This document shows positions 55,811 through 64,000 of a stretch of 64,000 nucleotides of DNA, one piece after another. Under the pieces are notes generated by a model, which did not search any database, was not told the DNA's origin, and saw only the letters and a list, made by a program, of their open reading frames with translations. Source of the stretch: Gammaproteobacteria bacterium (GTDB lineage: Bacteria; Pseudomonadota; Gammaproteobacteria; Burkholderiales; Burkholderiaceae_B); assembly GCA_018815245.1 (NCBI GenBank), contig JAHIXK010000017.1, positions 1 through 64,000 on the forward strand, given 5' to 3'. The stretch's first letter is position 1. Each line of letters starts with the position of its first letter. The translations under genes were made by a program, and so were the position numbers.

Positions 55811-57753
55811 TGGCGTTCCCCCTGCTGGCCGGCTACAGCAAGGCGCAAAGCCGCTGTTGTGGCTTGCAGTTCAGGCAACACCAGATCAAGCTGTACGTCG
55901 TTGATTTGGGCAATCACTGTTTGTGCACGCTGCACCTGCAAGGATTTCGTATCGAAATAAGTGGCCAGTAAATTCGAAGAACGCTCAAGGTCTGACTTCA
56001 AAAGCGTGGCTTGCCTGGACAGCAAGGAAATTCGCGCATTCAGCAGCGATAGCCTCAAGGTGTTTCTCAGATCAATTTCCTGGCGATTGGACAGCATCAG
56101 CACATCCGGGCTACTCACCTTCGTCACTTCAACCAGCGACTTGATGTCGTACCACACGATTTGAGCCACTTTCTTTACAGCTCCCCACGCCTTCTGAAGG
56201 CCCTGCTCAGTCGCAGTGTCTTGTTCAGTTTCCGCTGTTGCCTGCTCAACGACAACCGGTTCCTCTGTCATTTCAGCCAGGGTTTGATCGGTTTTCGCCT
56301 GAACGCTGGACAAGGTGGGCAAACTTTCAACCGAGTTAATCACTGCATCCAGCGAAATTGCCAACTTCAGCAAATCATCAGCGGGAAGCGCCTTGATTTC
56401 AGACAAATCCGTTTCCAGCGCTGTGCGCAAGTTCAACAGCGACGGCTTTTCCGTGCCCTCCAGCAACTCGATGGCCTGGGACAAGGCAATGGATGCGCCA
56501 TTCACATTGCCCAGCAGGTAAAGCTGACGCTTGGCAATTGAAATCAGCTGCTCAACTTCGCTAAGCGACACTTCGGTTCGGCTGGCCAGCAAGCTGTTGT
56601 AAACCTCTTCAAGGCTGGCGCGCTGGCTTGCCTCTTCTTTCTGCGCAAGCTCAAGCAAGTCAAAACGCGTTTTCAGGTCTTTGGTCAAATCGCCTGATTT
56701 GCCGATTTCTTCCTTCACCAAATCCAGCGTGGTCGATTCTTTTTGAATCCGTTCACCGAAAGCCATGCGGGTTTTTTCAATTTGATTCTTGCCTGCAAAG
56801 GCAATCAACAAAATCAATACAAAACTGACCACTGAAATGAAAAACGCCGCCTTGCCCAGCCACTGGTTGCCAGGTTGCTCTTGGGATGGTGCAGCGGATA
56901 GCGCTTTGGATGTTGCGCTTGCTGAAATTTGATTGTTGTTGTCCATGCTCTTCTTGTTGGATTTAAGCCATGAATTGACTGATTGTATCCCTGTTGCAAT
57001 CTCTACAACATGGGCATATCCCAATTCTACGCATTTGGCGGTAATGCGCGGGTGGGTGGTCAATAAGGTAGCCTTTTGGCGCAATGCGTCCAATCGGCTC
57101 GCCGATTTCTGTTTCAGCTGCTGATCCAGCACTGCGATGGTTTCGCTACTGGTGATCCACAACACAACCTGGTCAGCCTTGCTCAACAACTTGTCACACT
57201 GGCTGTCGGTTTGTTCAATCACGCGTCGATCGTAGCATTCCAGCACGGTGACAACATATTCCATCTCCTGCAGTTTTTTTGGAAACTCAACCCGCCCGCG
57301 TGGCCCCTTACACACCAGCACGTCACAGCCGCCTTGCCCGAAGTGCTTGCCCATCAGGCGGGCAAGCCCGTCGGAATCCTCGGTTTCGTCATCACTGCTG
57401 CCAGTGGGCGCAATAATCTTCTCTTTCGGCACACCCATTTGCTGCGCCAATTTGGCGCTTTGCTTGCCCATCACACCGCAATACACATTGCCAGGCCAGG
57501 CGCCCAAATGGGTCAATGCAATTTCAATAACCGACGGGCTGACAAACACGATGACTCGGTTTTTCCTGTCGCTCTGTTCATTTAGCCAGTTCTGAATGCC
57601 AGTCATGGCCAAACAGTCGGGAACCAGCTCAAAGACGGGGAAATAAATTACCTCCGCATGCTGGGCCTGCAAAAGCTCACGCTTTAAATCATCTTGCTGT
57701 GCCACATAACGTTCGGGCAACTTGGGTTTACAAACGACCAAAGTGTGGGTCAT
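55807..57753 (-). CDS. hemDX: Fused uroporphyrinogen-III synthase (HemD) and HemX
   Basis: HemD closes and rearranges hydroxymethylbilane to uroporphyrinogen III. Residues 1-265 of the 648 are the HemD domain, with low sequence conservation as usual; recognisable parts are VIVFVSPSVIEIALTHLG and LVCKGPRGRVEFPKKL. HemX follows from about Met270: a linker, one transmembrane helix (AAFFISVVSFVLILLIAFAG, about 305-325) and a long helical periplasmic part. The frame is uninterrupted, so this is a true fusion, as is common in Burkholderiales. An internal start at Met270 could yield separate HemX. It lies between hemC (9 bases) and hemY. Confidence 0.92.
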   Translation of the reverse strand: MTHTLVVCKPKLPERYVAQQDDLKRELLQAQHAEVIYFPVFELVPDCLAMTGIQNWLNEQSDRKNRVIVFVSPSVIEIALTHLGAWPGNVYCGVMGKQSAKLAQQMGVPKEKIIAPTGSSDDETEDSDGLARLMGKHFGQGGCDVLVCKGPRGRVEFPKKLQEMEYVVTVLECYDRRVIEQTDSQCDKLLSKADQVVLWITSSETIAVLDQQLKQKSASRLDALRQKATLLTTHPRITAKCVELGYAHVVEIATGIQSVNSWLKSNKKSMDNNNQISASATSKALSAAPSQEQPGNQWLGKAAFFISVVSFVLILLIAFAGKNQIEKTRMAFGERIQKESTTLDLVKEEIGKSGDLTKDLKTRFDLLELAQKEEASQRASLEEVYNSLLASRTEVSLSEVEQLISIAKRQLYLLGNVNGASIALSQAIELLEGTEKPSLLNLRTALETDLSEIKALPADDLLKLAISLDAVINSVESLPTLSSVQAKTDQTLAEMTEEPVVVEQATAETEQDTATEQGLQKAWGAVKKVAQIVWYDIKSLVEVTKVSSPDVLMLSNRQEIDLRNTLRLSLLNARISLLSRQATLLKSDLERSSNLLATYFDTKSLQVQRAQTVIAQINDVQLDLVLPELQATTAALRLAVAGQQGERQ

Positions 57754-57762
57754 GTGAATGTT

Positions 57763-58695
57763 CTACCCATTGAATTGTTGAACTGCGGTGTCGATCAATT
57801 CTTGCGCGCCGTCGTTCAGCAGGTCTTTGATTACCTCATCAGACACTTCCTGCCAACGATCAACCGAACCCGAGGCGCTTTTTTCAATCACCGACAAACC
57901 ATCGGGGCTGGCCACCAAGGCACGCAAGGTAAACGTGTGCTCATTGTTCAAAGTGGCATAGCCAGCGATGGGCACCTGGCAGCTGCCACCCAGGGCCTTG
58001 GACACTGAACGTTCAGCGCTGACCAAAGCGGTACACACAGGGTCAATTAACCGCCCTGCCACACTGGCCAACTGCGAATCGTTTTTGCGAATTTCAAGCC
58101 CCAACGCACCTTGCCCCACCGCCGGCAACATGTCGCTTGAACCAATCACGTTCCGAATGCGGGAATGAAGGCCCAAACGCTTCAAGCCCGCAGCGGCAAG
58201 CACAATGGCTTGGTATTGGCCAGAATCCAGTTTGCCCAGGCGGGTGTCAAGGTTGCCGCGCAAAGGCTGGACCTTCAAATGCGGGAATCGAGCCAGCACC
58301 TGGGCTTGCCGACGCAGGCTTGAACTACCCACAATGGCACCAGCCGGCATGTCTGCAAGGCTGTCGTAGTGGTTGGAAACAAAAGCATCATGCGGGTCTT
58401 CACGGGTCATGAAACCCAGCAAGCGGAATTCGGGATCCACGTCCATGGGAATGTCTTTACCGGAATGCACAGCCAGATCGGCGCGCCCTTCCAGCAAAGC
58501 GTATTCAAGTTCCTTGATGAAAAGACCCTTGCCACCAATTTTGGCCAGCGAACGGTCAAGAATCTGATCGCCTTTGGTGGTCATGCCCACAATTTCAACG
58601 GCTGACACCTCTGGCAAGGCCAGCAAAAGATCTCGGACATGCTCTGCCTGCCACATGGCGAGGCGACTTTCTCTGGACGCAATTCGTATTTTCAT
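57763..58695 (-). CDS. hemC: Porphobilinogen deaminase (hydroxymethylbilane synthase)
   Basis: HemC links four porphobilinogens into hydroxymethylbilane. The 310-residue protein has IRIASRESRLAMWQAEHV, the substrate residues in LAVHSGKDIPM and GSSSLRRQAQVL, and the dipyrromethane cofactor Cys239 in LGGSCQVPIAGYA. It is the first gene of hemC-hemDX-hemY and is divergent from argH, with 149 bases between them. Confidence 0.97.
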   Translation of the reverse strand: MKIRIASRESRLAMWQAEHVRDLLLALPEVSAVEIVGMTTKGDQILDRSLAKIGGKGLFIKELEYALLEGRADLAVHSGKDIPMDVDPEFRLLGFMTREDPHDAFVSNHYDSLADMPAGAIVGSSSLRRQAQVLARFPHLKVQPLRGNLDTRLGKLDSGQYQAIVLAAAGLKRLGLHSRIRNVIGSSDMLPAVGQGALGLEIRKNDSQLASVAGRLIDPVCTALVSAERSVSKALGGSCQVPIAGYATLNNEHTFTLRALVASPDGLSVIEKSASGSVDRWQEVSDEVIKDLLNDGAQELIDTAVQQFNG

Positions 58696-58804
58696 TCAGT
58701 TTGGCGACACAACAAGCCGCGATTCAGTTGGAAATTTTCAATCAAATCCCCACAGCTTGGCTGTGAGAACGGGTTCATAGCGAAAGTCTAGCACGCCAAA
58801 CCTT

Positions 58805-58810
58805 TATAAT
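58805..58810 (+). promoter_or_regulatory. Candidate -10 box for argH
   Basis: A perfect TATAAT lies 34 bases before the argH ATG in the hemC-argH divergent gap. The -35 region is poor, so an activator or weak promoter is possible. Confidence 0.35.
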
Positions 58811-58844
58811 TAGGCCCTACTCCAAAGTGCATAAAGGATTCCCC

Positions 58845-60269
58845 ATGTCGAACCAATGGTCCAAAAAACAGGAAGCATGGTCAGCCCGTTTTAACGAACC
58901 CATGTCTGAACTGGTGAAACGCTACACTGCGTCGGTGTTTTTCGACAAACGACTGGCCGAATTTGACATTCAGGGATCGCTGGCCCACGCCACCATGCTG
59001 GCCGAGCAAGGTGTGATCGGGCAAGCCGACCTGCAAGCCATTGAGGGCGGCATGAAGCAGATTCTGGATGAAATTCGCGCTGGCCAGTTTGAATGGCAGC
59101 TTGACCTGGAAGACGTGCACCTGAACATTGAACGCCGCCTGACCGAGCTGGTGGGCGATGCGGGCAAACGCCTGCACACGGGCCGTTCGCGTAACGACCA
59201 AGTGGCCACCGACATTCGCCTGTTTCTGCGCCACGAAGTGGACCGCATTGCCGGACTGATCAAAACACTGATTGGTGCACTGGTGACTGTGGCCGAACGC
59301 AACCACGATACCGTGATGCCCGGCTTCACCCACCTGCAAGTGGCACAACCAGTTACCTTCGGGCACCACTTGCTGGCCTATGCAGAAATGTTTGAGCGCG
59401 ACCTTGAACGCATGCAAGATTGCCGCAAACGCATCAACCGCCTGCCCTTGGGGGCCGCCGCACTGGCTGGCACAACGTTCCCGATCAACCGCAACCGCAC
59501 CGCGGAACTGCTTGAATTCGATGCCCCCACCCGCAACAGCCTGGATTCCGTTTCTGATCGCGACTTTGCAATCGAGTTTTGCTCGGCCAGCAGCATTCTG
59601 ATGATGCACGTGTCGCGCCTGTCTGAAGAGCTGATTATCTGGATGAGCCAACGGTATGCCTTCATTGACCTGCCCGATCGTTTCTGCACAGGTTCATCCA
59701 TCATGCCGCAAAAGAAAAACCCTGATGTACCCGAACTGGCACGCGGTAAAACCGGCCGGGTGTATGGCCACCTGATGGGCCTTCTCACCCTGATGAAAGG
59801 CCAGCCACTGGCTTACAACAAAGACAATCAGGAAGACAAGGAACCCCTGTTTGACACCGTAGACACCGTGGTGGACACCCTCACCATTTTTGCAGAAATG
59901 GTGGAAGGCATTCAGGTAAAAGCTGACAACATGCGCGCAGCCACACTGGAGGGCTACGCAACGGCTACCGACCTGGCCGACGCCCTGGTAAAACGAGGCA
60001 TGCCATTTCGCGATGCGCACGAGGCCGTGGCACGAGCTGTGCGCTATTGCGACACACAACAATGCGGGCTGGAACAACTGACAGTGCCGCAATTGCAAGA
60101 AGCCTTGCGATTGACCGAACTGGGATACAGCGATAATTTGGTGGACAAAGAATTGTGCGCGGTGCTGACGCTGGAAGGGTCGTTGCAAGCCCGCAACCAC
60201 ATCGGTGGCACCAACCCCGACCAGGTCAAGGCCGCGGCGGCGCAAACCCGCGCACGCCTGGGTCTGTAA
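58845..60269 (+). CDS. argH: Argininosuccinate lyase
   Basis: ArgH splits argininosuccinate into arginine and fumarate. From the ATG at 58845, preceded by AAGGA, the protein has 474 residues. It has [18 protein letters not shown], the [19 protein letters not shown] region, and the fumarase-superfamily signature [19 protein letters not shown] with the catalytic serine. A GTG at 58827 is a less likely start. A TRAP transporter follows after two bases. Confidence 0.97.
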   Translation: MSNQWSKKQEAWSARFNEPMSELVKRYTASVFFDKRLAEFDIQGSLAHATMLAEQGVIGQADLQAIEGGMKQILDEIRAGQFEWQLDLEDVHLNIERRLTELVGDAGKRLHTGRSRNDQVATDIRLFLRHEVDRIAGLIKTLIGALVTVAERNHDTVMPGFTHLQVAQPVTFGHHLLAYAEMFERDLERMQDCRKRINRLPLGAAALAGTTFPINRNRTAELLEFDAPTRNSLDSVSDRDFAIEFCSASSILMMHVSRLSEELIIWMSQRYAFIDLPDRFCTGSSIMPQKKNPDVPELARGKTGRVYGHLMGLLTLMKGQPLAYNKDNQEDKEPLFDTVDTVVDTLTIFAEMVEGIQVKADNMRAATLEGYATATDLADALVKRGMPFRDAHEAVARAVRYCDTQQCGLEQLTVPQLQEALRLTELGYSDNLVDKELCAVLTLEGSLQARNHIGGTNPDQVKAAAAQTRARLGL

Positions 60270-60271
60270 AC

Positions 60272-60787
60272 TTGAACACCCTGCTTGGCATCTCCAATCG
60301 CATCGACTGGCTAAACACCAAGGTCGGCGTGGCTGTGGGTTGGCTGATATTGATCACCACAGTTGTGTCGGCCTACAACGCCGTGGTGCGCAAAGCCTTT
60401 GATACAAGCAGCAACGGCATGCTTGAAATTCAATGGTATCTGTTTGGTGCGGTTTTTCTGCTGGGCTCAGCCTACACACTGCAGCAAAATGCGCATGTTC
60501 GGATTGATCTGCTTTCCAATCGATTCACTGAAAAAACCCGTGCCTGGGTCGACATTGTTGGGCATATTTTTTTCACCCTGCCGTTGATCGGGCTTGTGAT
60601 CGTGCATGGCTGGGACTTTGCGTACCAGTCTTTCTTGATCAATGAATATTCACCCGATTCAGGCGGCCTGATCCGCTGGCCTGCCAAGACGCTGATCGTG
60701 CTGGGTTTTACCCTGCTGGGCATGCAAGTATTTTCTGAATTGATCAAAAAATTCGCGACACTGTTCAATACTCAAACTGTGCAATAA
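60272..60787 (+). CDS. dctQ: TRAP transporter small permease (DctQ-type)
   Basis: This is the small membrane subunit of a tripartite ATP-independent periplasmic transporter. About 171 residues, it has four hydrophobic helices (first VGVAVGWLILITTVVSAYNAV-like, about 17-37) and the family motif EIQWYLFGAVFLLGSAYTLQ followed by NAHVRIDLL. The start is uncertain: TTG at 60272, two bases after the argH stop, is the first usable codon of family-like sequence, while the open frame reaches back into argH. It lies 3 bases before dctM. Confidence 0.9.
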   Translation: MNTLLGISNRIDWLNTKVGVAVGWLILITTVVSAYNAVVRKAFDTSSNGMLEIQWYLFGAVFLLGSAYTLQQNAHVRIDLLSNRFTEKTRAWVDIVGHIFFTLPLIGLVIVHGWDFAYQSFLINEYSPDSGGLIRWPAKTLIVLGFTLLGMQVFSELIKKFATLFNTQTVQ

Positions 60788-60790
60788 ACC

Positions 60791-62239
60791 ATGCCAATCA
60801 TTCCCCTTGAGTGGCTGCCCCCGATCATGTTTGCTGTGTTGCTTGTCTTCATGGTGTCTGGCTTTCCAGTGGCGTTTGCACTGGCTGCCAACGGCCTGCT
60901 GTTTGGCTATGTTGCCATTGAACAGGGGCTTATGAGCCCTGCTTTGCTTCAAGCCCTGCCCGACCGTATTTTTGGCATCATGAGCAACGACACCTTGCTG
61001 GCCATTCCTTTTTTTACTTTCATGGGCTTGGTGCTTGAACGCAGCGGTATGGCCGAGGACCTGCTGGAAACAATCGGCCAACTGTTTGGTCGGGTTCGGG
61101 GCGGATTGGCCTATGCGGTTATTTTAGTAGGTGCTTTGCTGGCGGCCACGACCGGCGTTGTTGCAGCTTCGGTCATTTCGATGGGCCTGATTTCCCTGCC
61201 TGTCATGTTGAAGTACGGCTACAGCAAACCAGTGGCCACCGGGGTAATTGCTGCGTCTGGAACGTTGGCGCAAATACTTCCACCATCGTTGGTGCTGATT
61301 GTGCTTGGCGACCAACTGGGGGTGTCTGTTGGTGAAATGTACAAGGGCGCCATGCTGCCCGCCCTCATGTTGGTAGGCCTGTTCATGCTGTACGTGTTCG
61401 CGGTAACACGTTTGCAACAGGGCGCCCTGCCTGCCTTGCCCCCAGACGTTTGCACTTTTGGTTCAGGCAATGTGGGGCTGCGCAAGGCTTGCGCCGTGCT
61501 GTTTGTGCTTGTTCCACCCGTGGCACTGATTTTTCTTGTTCTTGGCACAATCTTCCTTGGCATCGCCACACCCACTGAAGGTGGTGCCATGGGTGCTGTG
61601 GGTGCATTGGTGCTGGCGTATTTCAAAAAGCGCCTGAACTTGGGCATGCTGAAACAATCCATTGATTCCACCACCAAGCTGTCTTGCTTCGTGTTGTTCA
61701 TCTTGATTGGTTCTACTGTGTTTGGCCTGACATTCAGGGCAGTCGAGGGTGACCTGTGGATTGAACACCTGATGGGCGACCTGCCCGGCGGTGAGCTGGG
61801 CTTCTTGATGGCCGTTCAAATTTTAATTTTTGTGTTGGGGTTTTTTCTCGATTTTTTCGAGATCGCGTTCATTGTCATTCCCTTGCTTGTGCCGGTGGCT
61901 GACAAACTGAGTATCGACATGGTGTGGTTCGGGGTCATGATTGCCATGAATATGCAAACTTCATTTTTGACACCACCCTTTGGGTTCTCGCTGTTCTACT
62001 TAAGATCAGTTGCACCCAAAGTGATTAAAACCATTGAAATTTACAAAGGTTCGATGCCGTTTATCGCCATGCAAATAATCATGGTGGCTGTCATTTTCAT
62101 TTTCCCGGAAGTGGTGACGCGAGAGAAAAAAGTGAAACTTGAGGACAAACCGTTGAGCCTTGAGCTGCCCACTCAAAATTACGGTGACGAAAACGACCTA
62201 GGGGGCAATCAACCCTTTGTGCCGCAATTCAGCGAATAA
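60791..62239 (+). CDS. dctM: TRAP transporter large permease (DctM-type)
   Basis: This is the large, ion-coupled channel subunit, 482 residues with roughly 12 membrane segments. Typical blocks are GFPVAFALAANGLLFGY, LLAIPFFTFMGLVLERSGMA, ATTGVVAASVISMGLISLP, ASGTLAQILPPSLVLIVLGD, FLGIATPTEGGAMGAVGALV and MNMQTSFLTPPFGFSLFYL. This resembles the mannitol/chloroaromatic/2-oxoacid subgroup. No DctP-type binding protein lies beside it, so the substrate is unknown. Confidence 0.95.
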   Translation: MPIIPLEWLPPIMFAVLLVFMVSGFPVAFALAANGLLFGYVAIEQGLMSPALLQALPDRIFGIMSNDTLLAIPFFTFMGLVLERSGMAEDLLETIGQLFGRVRGGLAYAVILVGALLAATTGVVAASVISMGLISLPVMLKYGYSKPVATGVIAASGTLAQILPPSLVLIVLGDQLGVSVGEMYKGAMLPALMLVGLFMLYVFAVTRLQQGALPALPPDVCTFGSGNVGLRKACAVLFVLVPPVALIFLVLGTIFLGIATPTEGGAMGAVGALVLAYFKKRLNLGMLKQSIDSTTKLSCFVLFILIGSTVFGLTFRAVEGDLWIEHLMGDLPGGELGFLMAVQILIFVLGFFLDFFEIAFIVIPLLVPVADKLSIDMVWFGVMIAMNMQTSFLTPPFGFSLFYLRSVAPKVIKTIEIYKGSMPFIAMQIIMVAVIFIFPEVVTREKKVKLEDKPLSLELPTQNYGDENDLGGNQPFVPQFSE

Positions 62240-62255
62240 AATACCGACTGTCCAG

Positions 62256-62287
62256 CCAGGAAAGCCATATTCAACCGGCTTTCTTGG
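62256..62287. repeat. Inverted repeat at the dctM/kinase junction
   Basis: CCAGGAAAGCC (62256-62266) and GGCTTTCTTGG (62277-62287) can pair over 11 positions with one G-U when transcribed from the plus strand. It overlaps the 3' end of the convergent kinase gene. There is no clear T-run, so it may be a weak terminator for dctM. Confidence 0.35.
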
Positions 62288-63416
62288 TGCTGGGTTTTGA
62301 GGTCTCGGTTTTCACGGCAATACGGTCAGCCAGTTCAAGCACAAACACGGTACCACCTTCCTGAACATTGCTGGTCGACAAATTCCATTCCATTTCTTGA
62401 CACAAGCGCTTAACCACATACAGGCCAATGCCGGTTTTTGGTAAATCGCTGCCAAAACTTGAATTGCGGGGCGTTCTGTCTTTCAGCAATTCTTCCTGAA
62501 TTCCGGGGCCGGAATCTTTCACTGTGAAGCGATGCACCCCGCCATGCCGACGGTATGAAAAAAATACGCCACCTTCATAGGTATGCTCGACTGCATTGAA
62601 TACCAAATTGCCCATGACACGTTTTAACCTGCGGGCATCGGTGTGGATCAGGCATTCCTCCACATCGACCTGGAAGGTCAGGCCTTTTGTTTCGGCCAGT
62701 TGCCCCATCCAGCCTTCAAGCGACTTGCACAGCTCGGTACTCGACACGCTTTCCATTCGTTTCTCGCGTTGCTCACCCAATTCAAGCCGGGTGGCCTCCA
62801 GCATGTTTTCCGCCAGGTCATGCAGCCAACGTTGGCAACTTGTCATTTGACGTATCACCATATTTGATTGCGCGTGTTGCAAATGAATTTCCAGAGAAGG
62901 GTGCCCCACCAGCAAACCCAAAGCATGGAGGGGTTGACGCATGTCATGTTGCACACCCGCCAACCAACGCAAACGTTCTTTCCATTCGCTAAGCACAGCA
63001 TGCTTGGCATTGCGCCATCGAGCTTGCTGAGTGCGGCGTTTCTGAATGCGTTGCCTGGCTATGCTGTAACGGTGCTGTCTTTCAAGCAATACTGCCAGCA
63101 AAGTAAATGGCGTGACCCAGCAGAGGACCAGAAAACTAAGGGCTTGCCAGTTCAGAGAAAGCACCCAGCCACCAAAAGACGATGCAAAAACGAGAAACCA
63201 GAGTTTCTCAGTCGGCGGCACCCGAAAGGCCCGGCGGCATGAAACCTTTGCATTCAAAAGACAACCACTGATAAAAGCGATGTACGCCAGTTGCGCCTGC
63301 GCGCCTGTTTCCAGACCCACGAGTTGCGTGGACAAAGGCAGCAAACACAGCGATGCCAGTAAACAAGCATCATAGTGTTGCTGAACCCAGGCACTGAGGC
63401 GGTTGAATTGTCTCAT
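62271..63416 (-). CDS. Membrane sensor histidine kinase
   Basis: From the ATG at 63416 the protein has 381 residues: four or so N-terminal hydrophobic segments without a large periplasmic loop, a basic linker, the H-box WLAGVQHDMRQPLHALGLL, the N-box RVMGNLVFNAVEHT, the G1 box VKDSGPGIQEEL and the G2 box PKTGIGLYVVKRLCQE. It should autophosphorylate and pass phosphate to the LuxR-type regulator encoded 10 bases upstream. An earlier ATG at 63446 would overlap the regulator stop. The signal sensed is not evident, and regulation of the adjacent TRAP transporter is only possible. Confidence 0.9.
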   Translation of the reverse strand: MRQFNRLSAWVQQHYDACLLASLCLLPLSTQLVGLETGAQAQLAYIAFISGCLLNAKVSCRRAFRVPPTEKLWFLVFASSFGGWVLSLNWQALSFLVLCWVTPFTLLAVLLERQHRYSIARQRIQKRRTQQARWRNAKHAVLSEWKERLRWLAGVQHDMRQPLHALGLLVGHPSLEIHLQHAQSNMVIRQMTSCQRWLHDLAENMLEATRLELGEQREKRMESVSSTELCKSLEGWMGQLAETKGLTFQVDVEECLIHTDARRLKRVMGNLVFNAVEHTYEGGVFFSYRRHGGVHRFTVKDSGPGIQEELLKDRTPRNSSFGSDLPKTGIGLYVVKRLCQEMEWNLSTSNVQEGGTVFVLELADRIAVKTETSKPSTKKAG

Positions 63417-63426
63417 TCCCGGCGAC

Positions 63427-63999
63427 CTAATCGGAATACACCTCATCGGTTTTTTGCTCTTGCCAGGCGCGGTACAGCATGGCGGCCTCCAAACGATTTC
63501 GGGCATTCAAGCGGGCCAGAATGCTGCGCACATGCGTTTTAACAGTTTCGGGCGACAAGCCAAGGTTCTGTGCTATTTCGTGATTCGACTCACCCTTGGC
63601 GATGCGGTACAACACGGATACCTGACGTTCGGTAATTCGAGCCATGCGCTGTCCAATCGTGAACCCGTTGGCTTGCTGGTTTTTCTGGCTGATCTGATCT
63701 GTCCAGTTGTTGCGGCGCAAGCGCAGCACCATGCTGTCCAGTACACTCAGCACGCGGTCTTGTGTAATTCCTTTGGACACGAATTCTGTTTCAGGGTAAT
63801 CGTCGGCCATCTCCCCCAAAATTTCTTCGTTACCGGAAATTACGAGTGTGCGGCTGTAATCAAAAGTTTCAAGCGCTGTTTCAAGCACCTTCTCTGGCGA
63901 CATGTCAGGAAGACCTAAATCCAAAAGAACCAGGTCGGGTTGCTCAAAACGGCTGTGTTCCAGCGCTGGACCAATTCGGCTGAATAACTTCACTTCCAG
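63427..63999 (-). CDS. LuxR/NarL-type response regulator (5' end outside window)
   Basis: The reading frame continues past the right edge, so the N-terminus is missing. The visible receiver part has the phosphorylation site in PDLVLLDLGLPDMSP, LVISGNEE, and the conserved lysine in EFVSKGI. The C-terminal helix-turn-helix domain (about the last 65 residues) reads ITERQVSVLYRIAKGESNHE, then IAQNLGLSPETVKTHVRSIL. It is the probable partner of the downstream kinase. Confidence 0.9.
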   Translation of the reverse strand: MEVKLFSRIGPALEHSRFEQPDLVLLDLGLPDMSPEKVLETALETFDYSRTLVISGNEEILGEMADDYPETEFVSKGITQDRVLSVLDSMVLRLRRNNWTDQISQKNQQANGFTIGQRMARITERQVSVLYRIAKGESNHEIAQNLGLSPETVKTHVRSILARLNARNRLEAAMLYRAWQEQKTDEVYSD

Positions 64000-64000
64000 A

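Noticed and set aside
58881-59651. Open frame of 256 codons on the minus strand
   Set aside because: It lies antisense within argH, whose family motifs are intact; it is a shadow of codon bias.

Overview
The window is a chromosomal segment of a betaproteobacterium, most likely of the order Burkholderiales. The basis is gene order rather than any single marker. Two blocks are in the order usual for that group: rpsB-tsf-pyrH-frr-uppS-cdsA-dxr-rseP-bamA-skp-lpxD-fabZ-lpxA-lpxB-rnhB and ftsK-lolA-rarA-serS. It also carries a fused hemD-hemX gene, a nadE-glnB pair and a smc-zipA-ligA operon. A moderate-GC genus such as Limnobacter would fit, but that is a guess. Coding density is very high, no gene-free stretch exceeds 300 bases, and I see no rRNA, tRNA, IS element, prophage or CRISPR array.

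Layout. 47-1707 (minus): a type VI secretion PAAR-tip gene coupled to a conserved partner that may be an effector or accessory protein. 1748-3430 (minus): an atypical photolyase/cryptochrome. 3478-18802 (minus): the large envelope and translation cluster, covering lipid A (lpxA/B/D, fabZ), outer-membrane assembly (bamA, skp, rseP), isoprenoid, phospholipid and undecaprenyl precursors (dxr, cdsA, uppS), frr, pyrH, tsf and rpsB, with intrinsic terminators on both sides of tsf. 19009-22433 (plus): map-glnD. 22448-30785 (minus): smc-zipA-ligA-galU-mtnP. 30971-36659 (plus): queF, dapC, dapD, an ArsC/Spx-like gene, prmB and a YheS-type ABC-F ATPase. 36669-38261 (minus): a FimV-like membrane protein. 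38469-40148 (plus): a long-chain acyl-CoA synthetase.

40209-42312 is the least ordinary part. It holds a NYN-domain putative ribonuclease, AT-rich spacers with an inverted repeat, a degenerate GIY-YIG protein and an unrecognised 189-residue protein. After it come serS-rarA-lolA-ftsK (minus), trxB-smr-hydrolase (plus), nadE-glnB (minus), a FemAB/DUF482-like acyltransferase (plus), ppa, the haem operon hemC-hemDX-hemY (minus), argH followed by a two-gene TRAP transporter without its binding protein (plus), and a histidine kinase/LuxR-type regulator pair (minus) that runs off the right edge.

Most of the window is conserved core. No complete, clearly new multigene system is evident. The best candidates for new biology are the PAAR/partner module at the left edge, the photolyase lacking the Trp-rich flavin-site motif, the FimV-like protein, and the NYN/GIY-YIG/unknown island. 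Minor regulatory points are palindromes upstream of the photolyase and trxB, the rpsB-tsf attenuator, and the absence of dapE from its usual place. Start sites were moved inward where the longest frame ran past the family N-terminus (dxr, frr, tsf, rpsB, serS, queF, argH and others).
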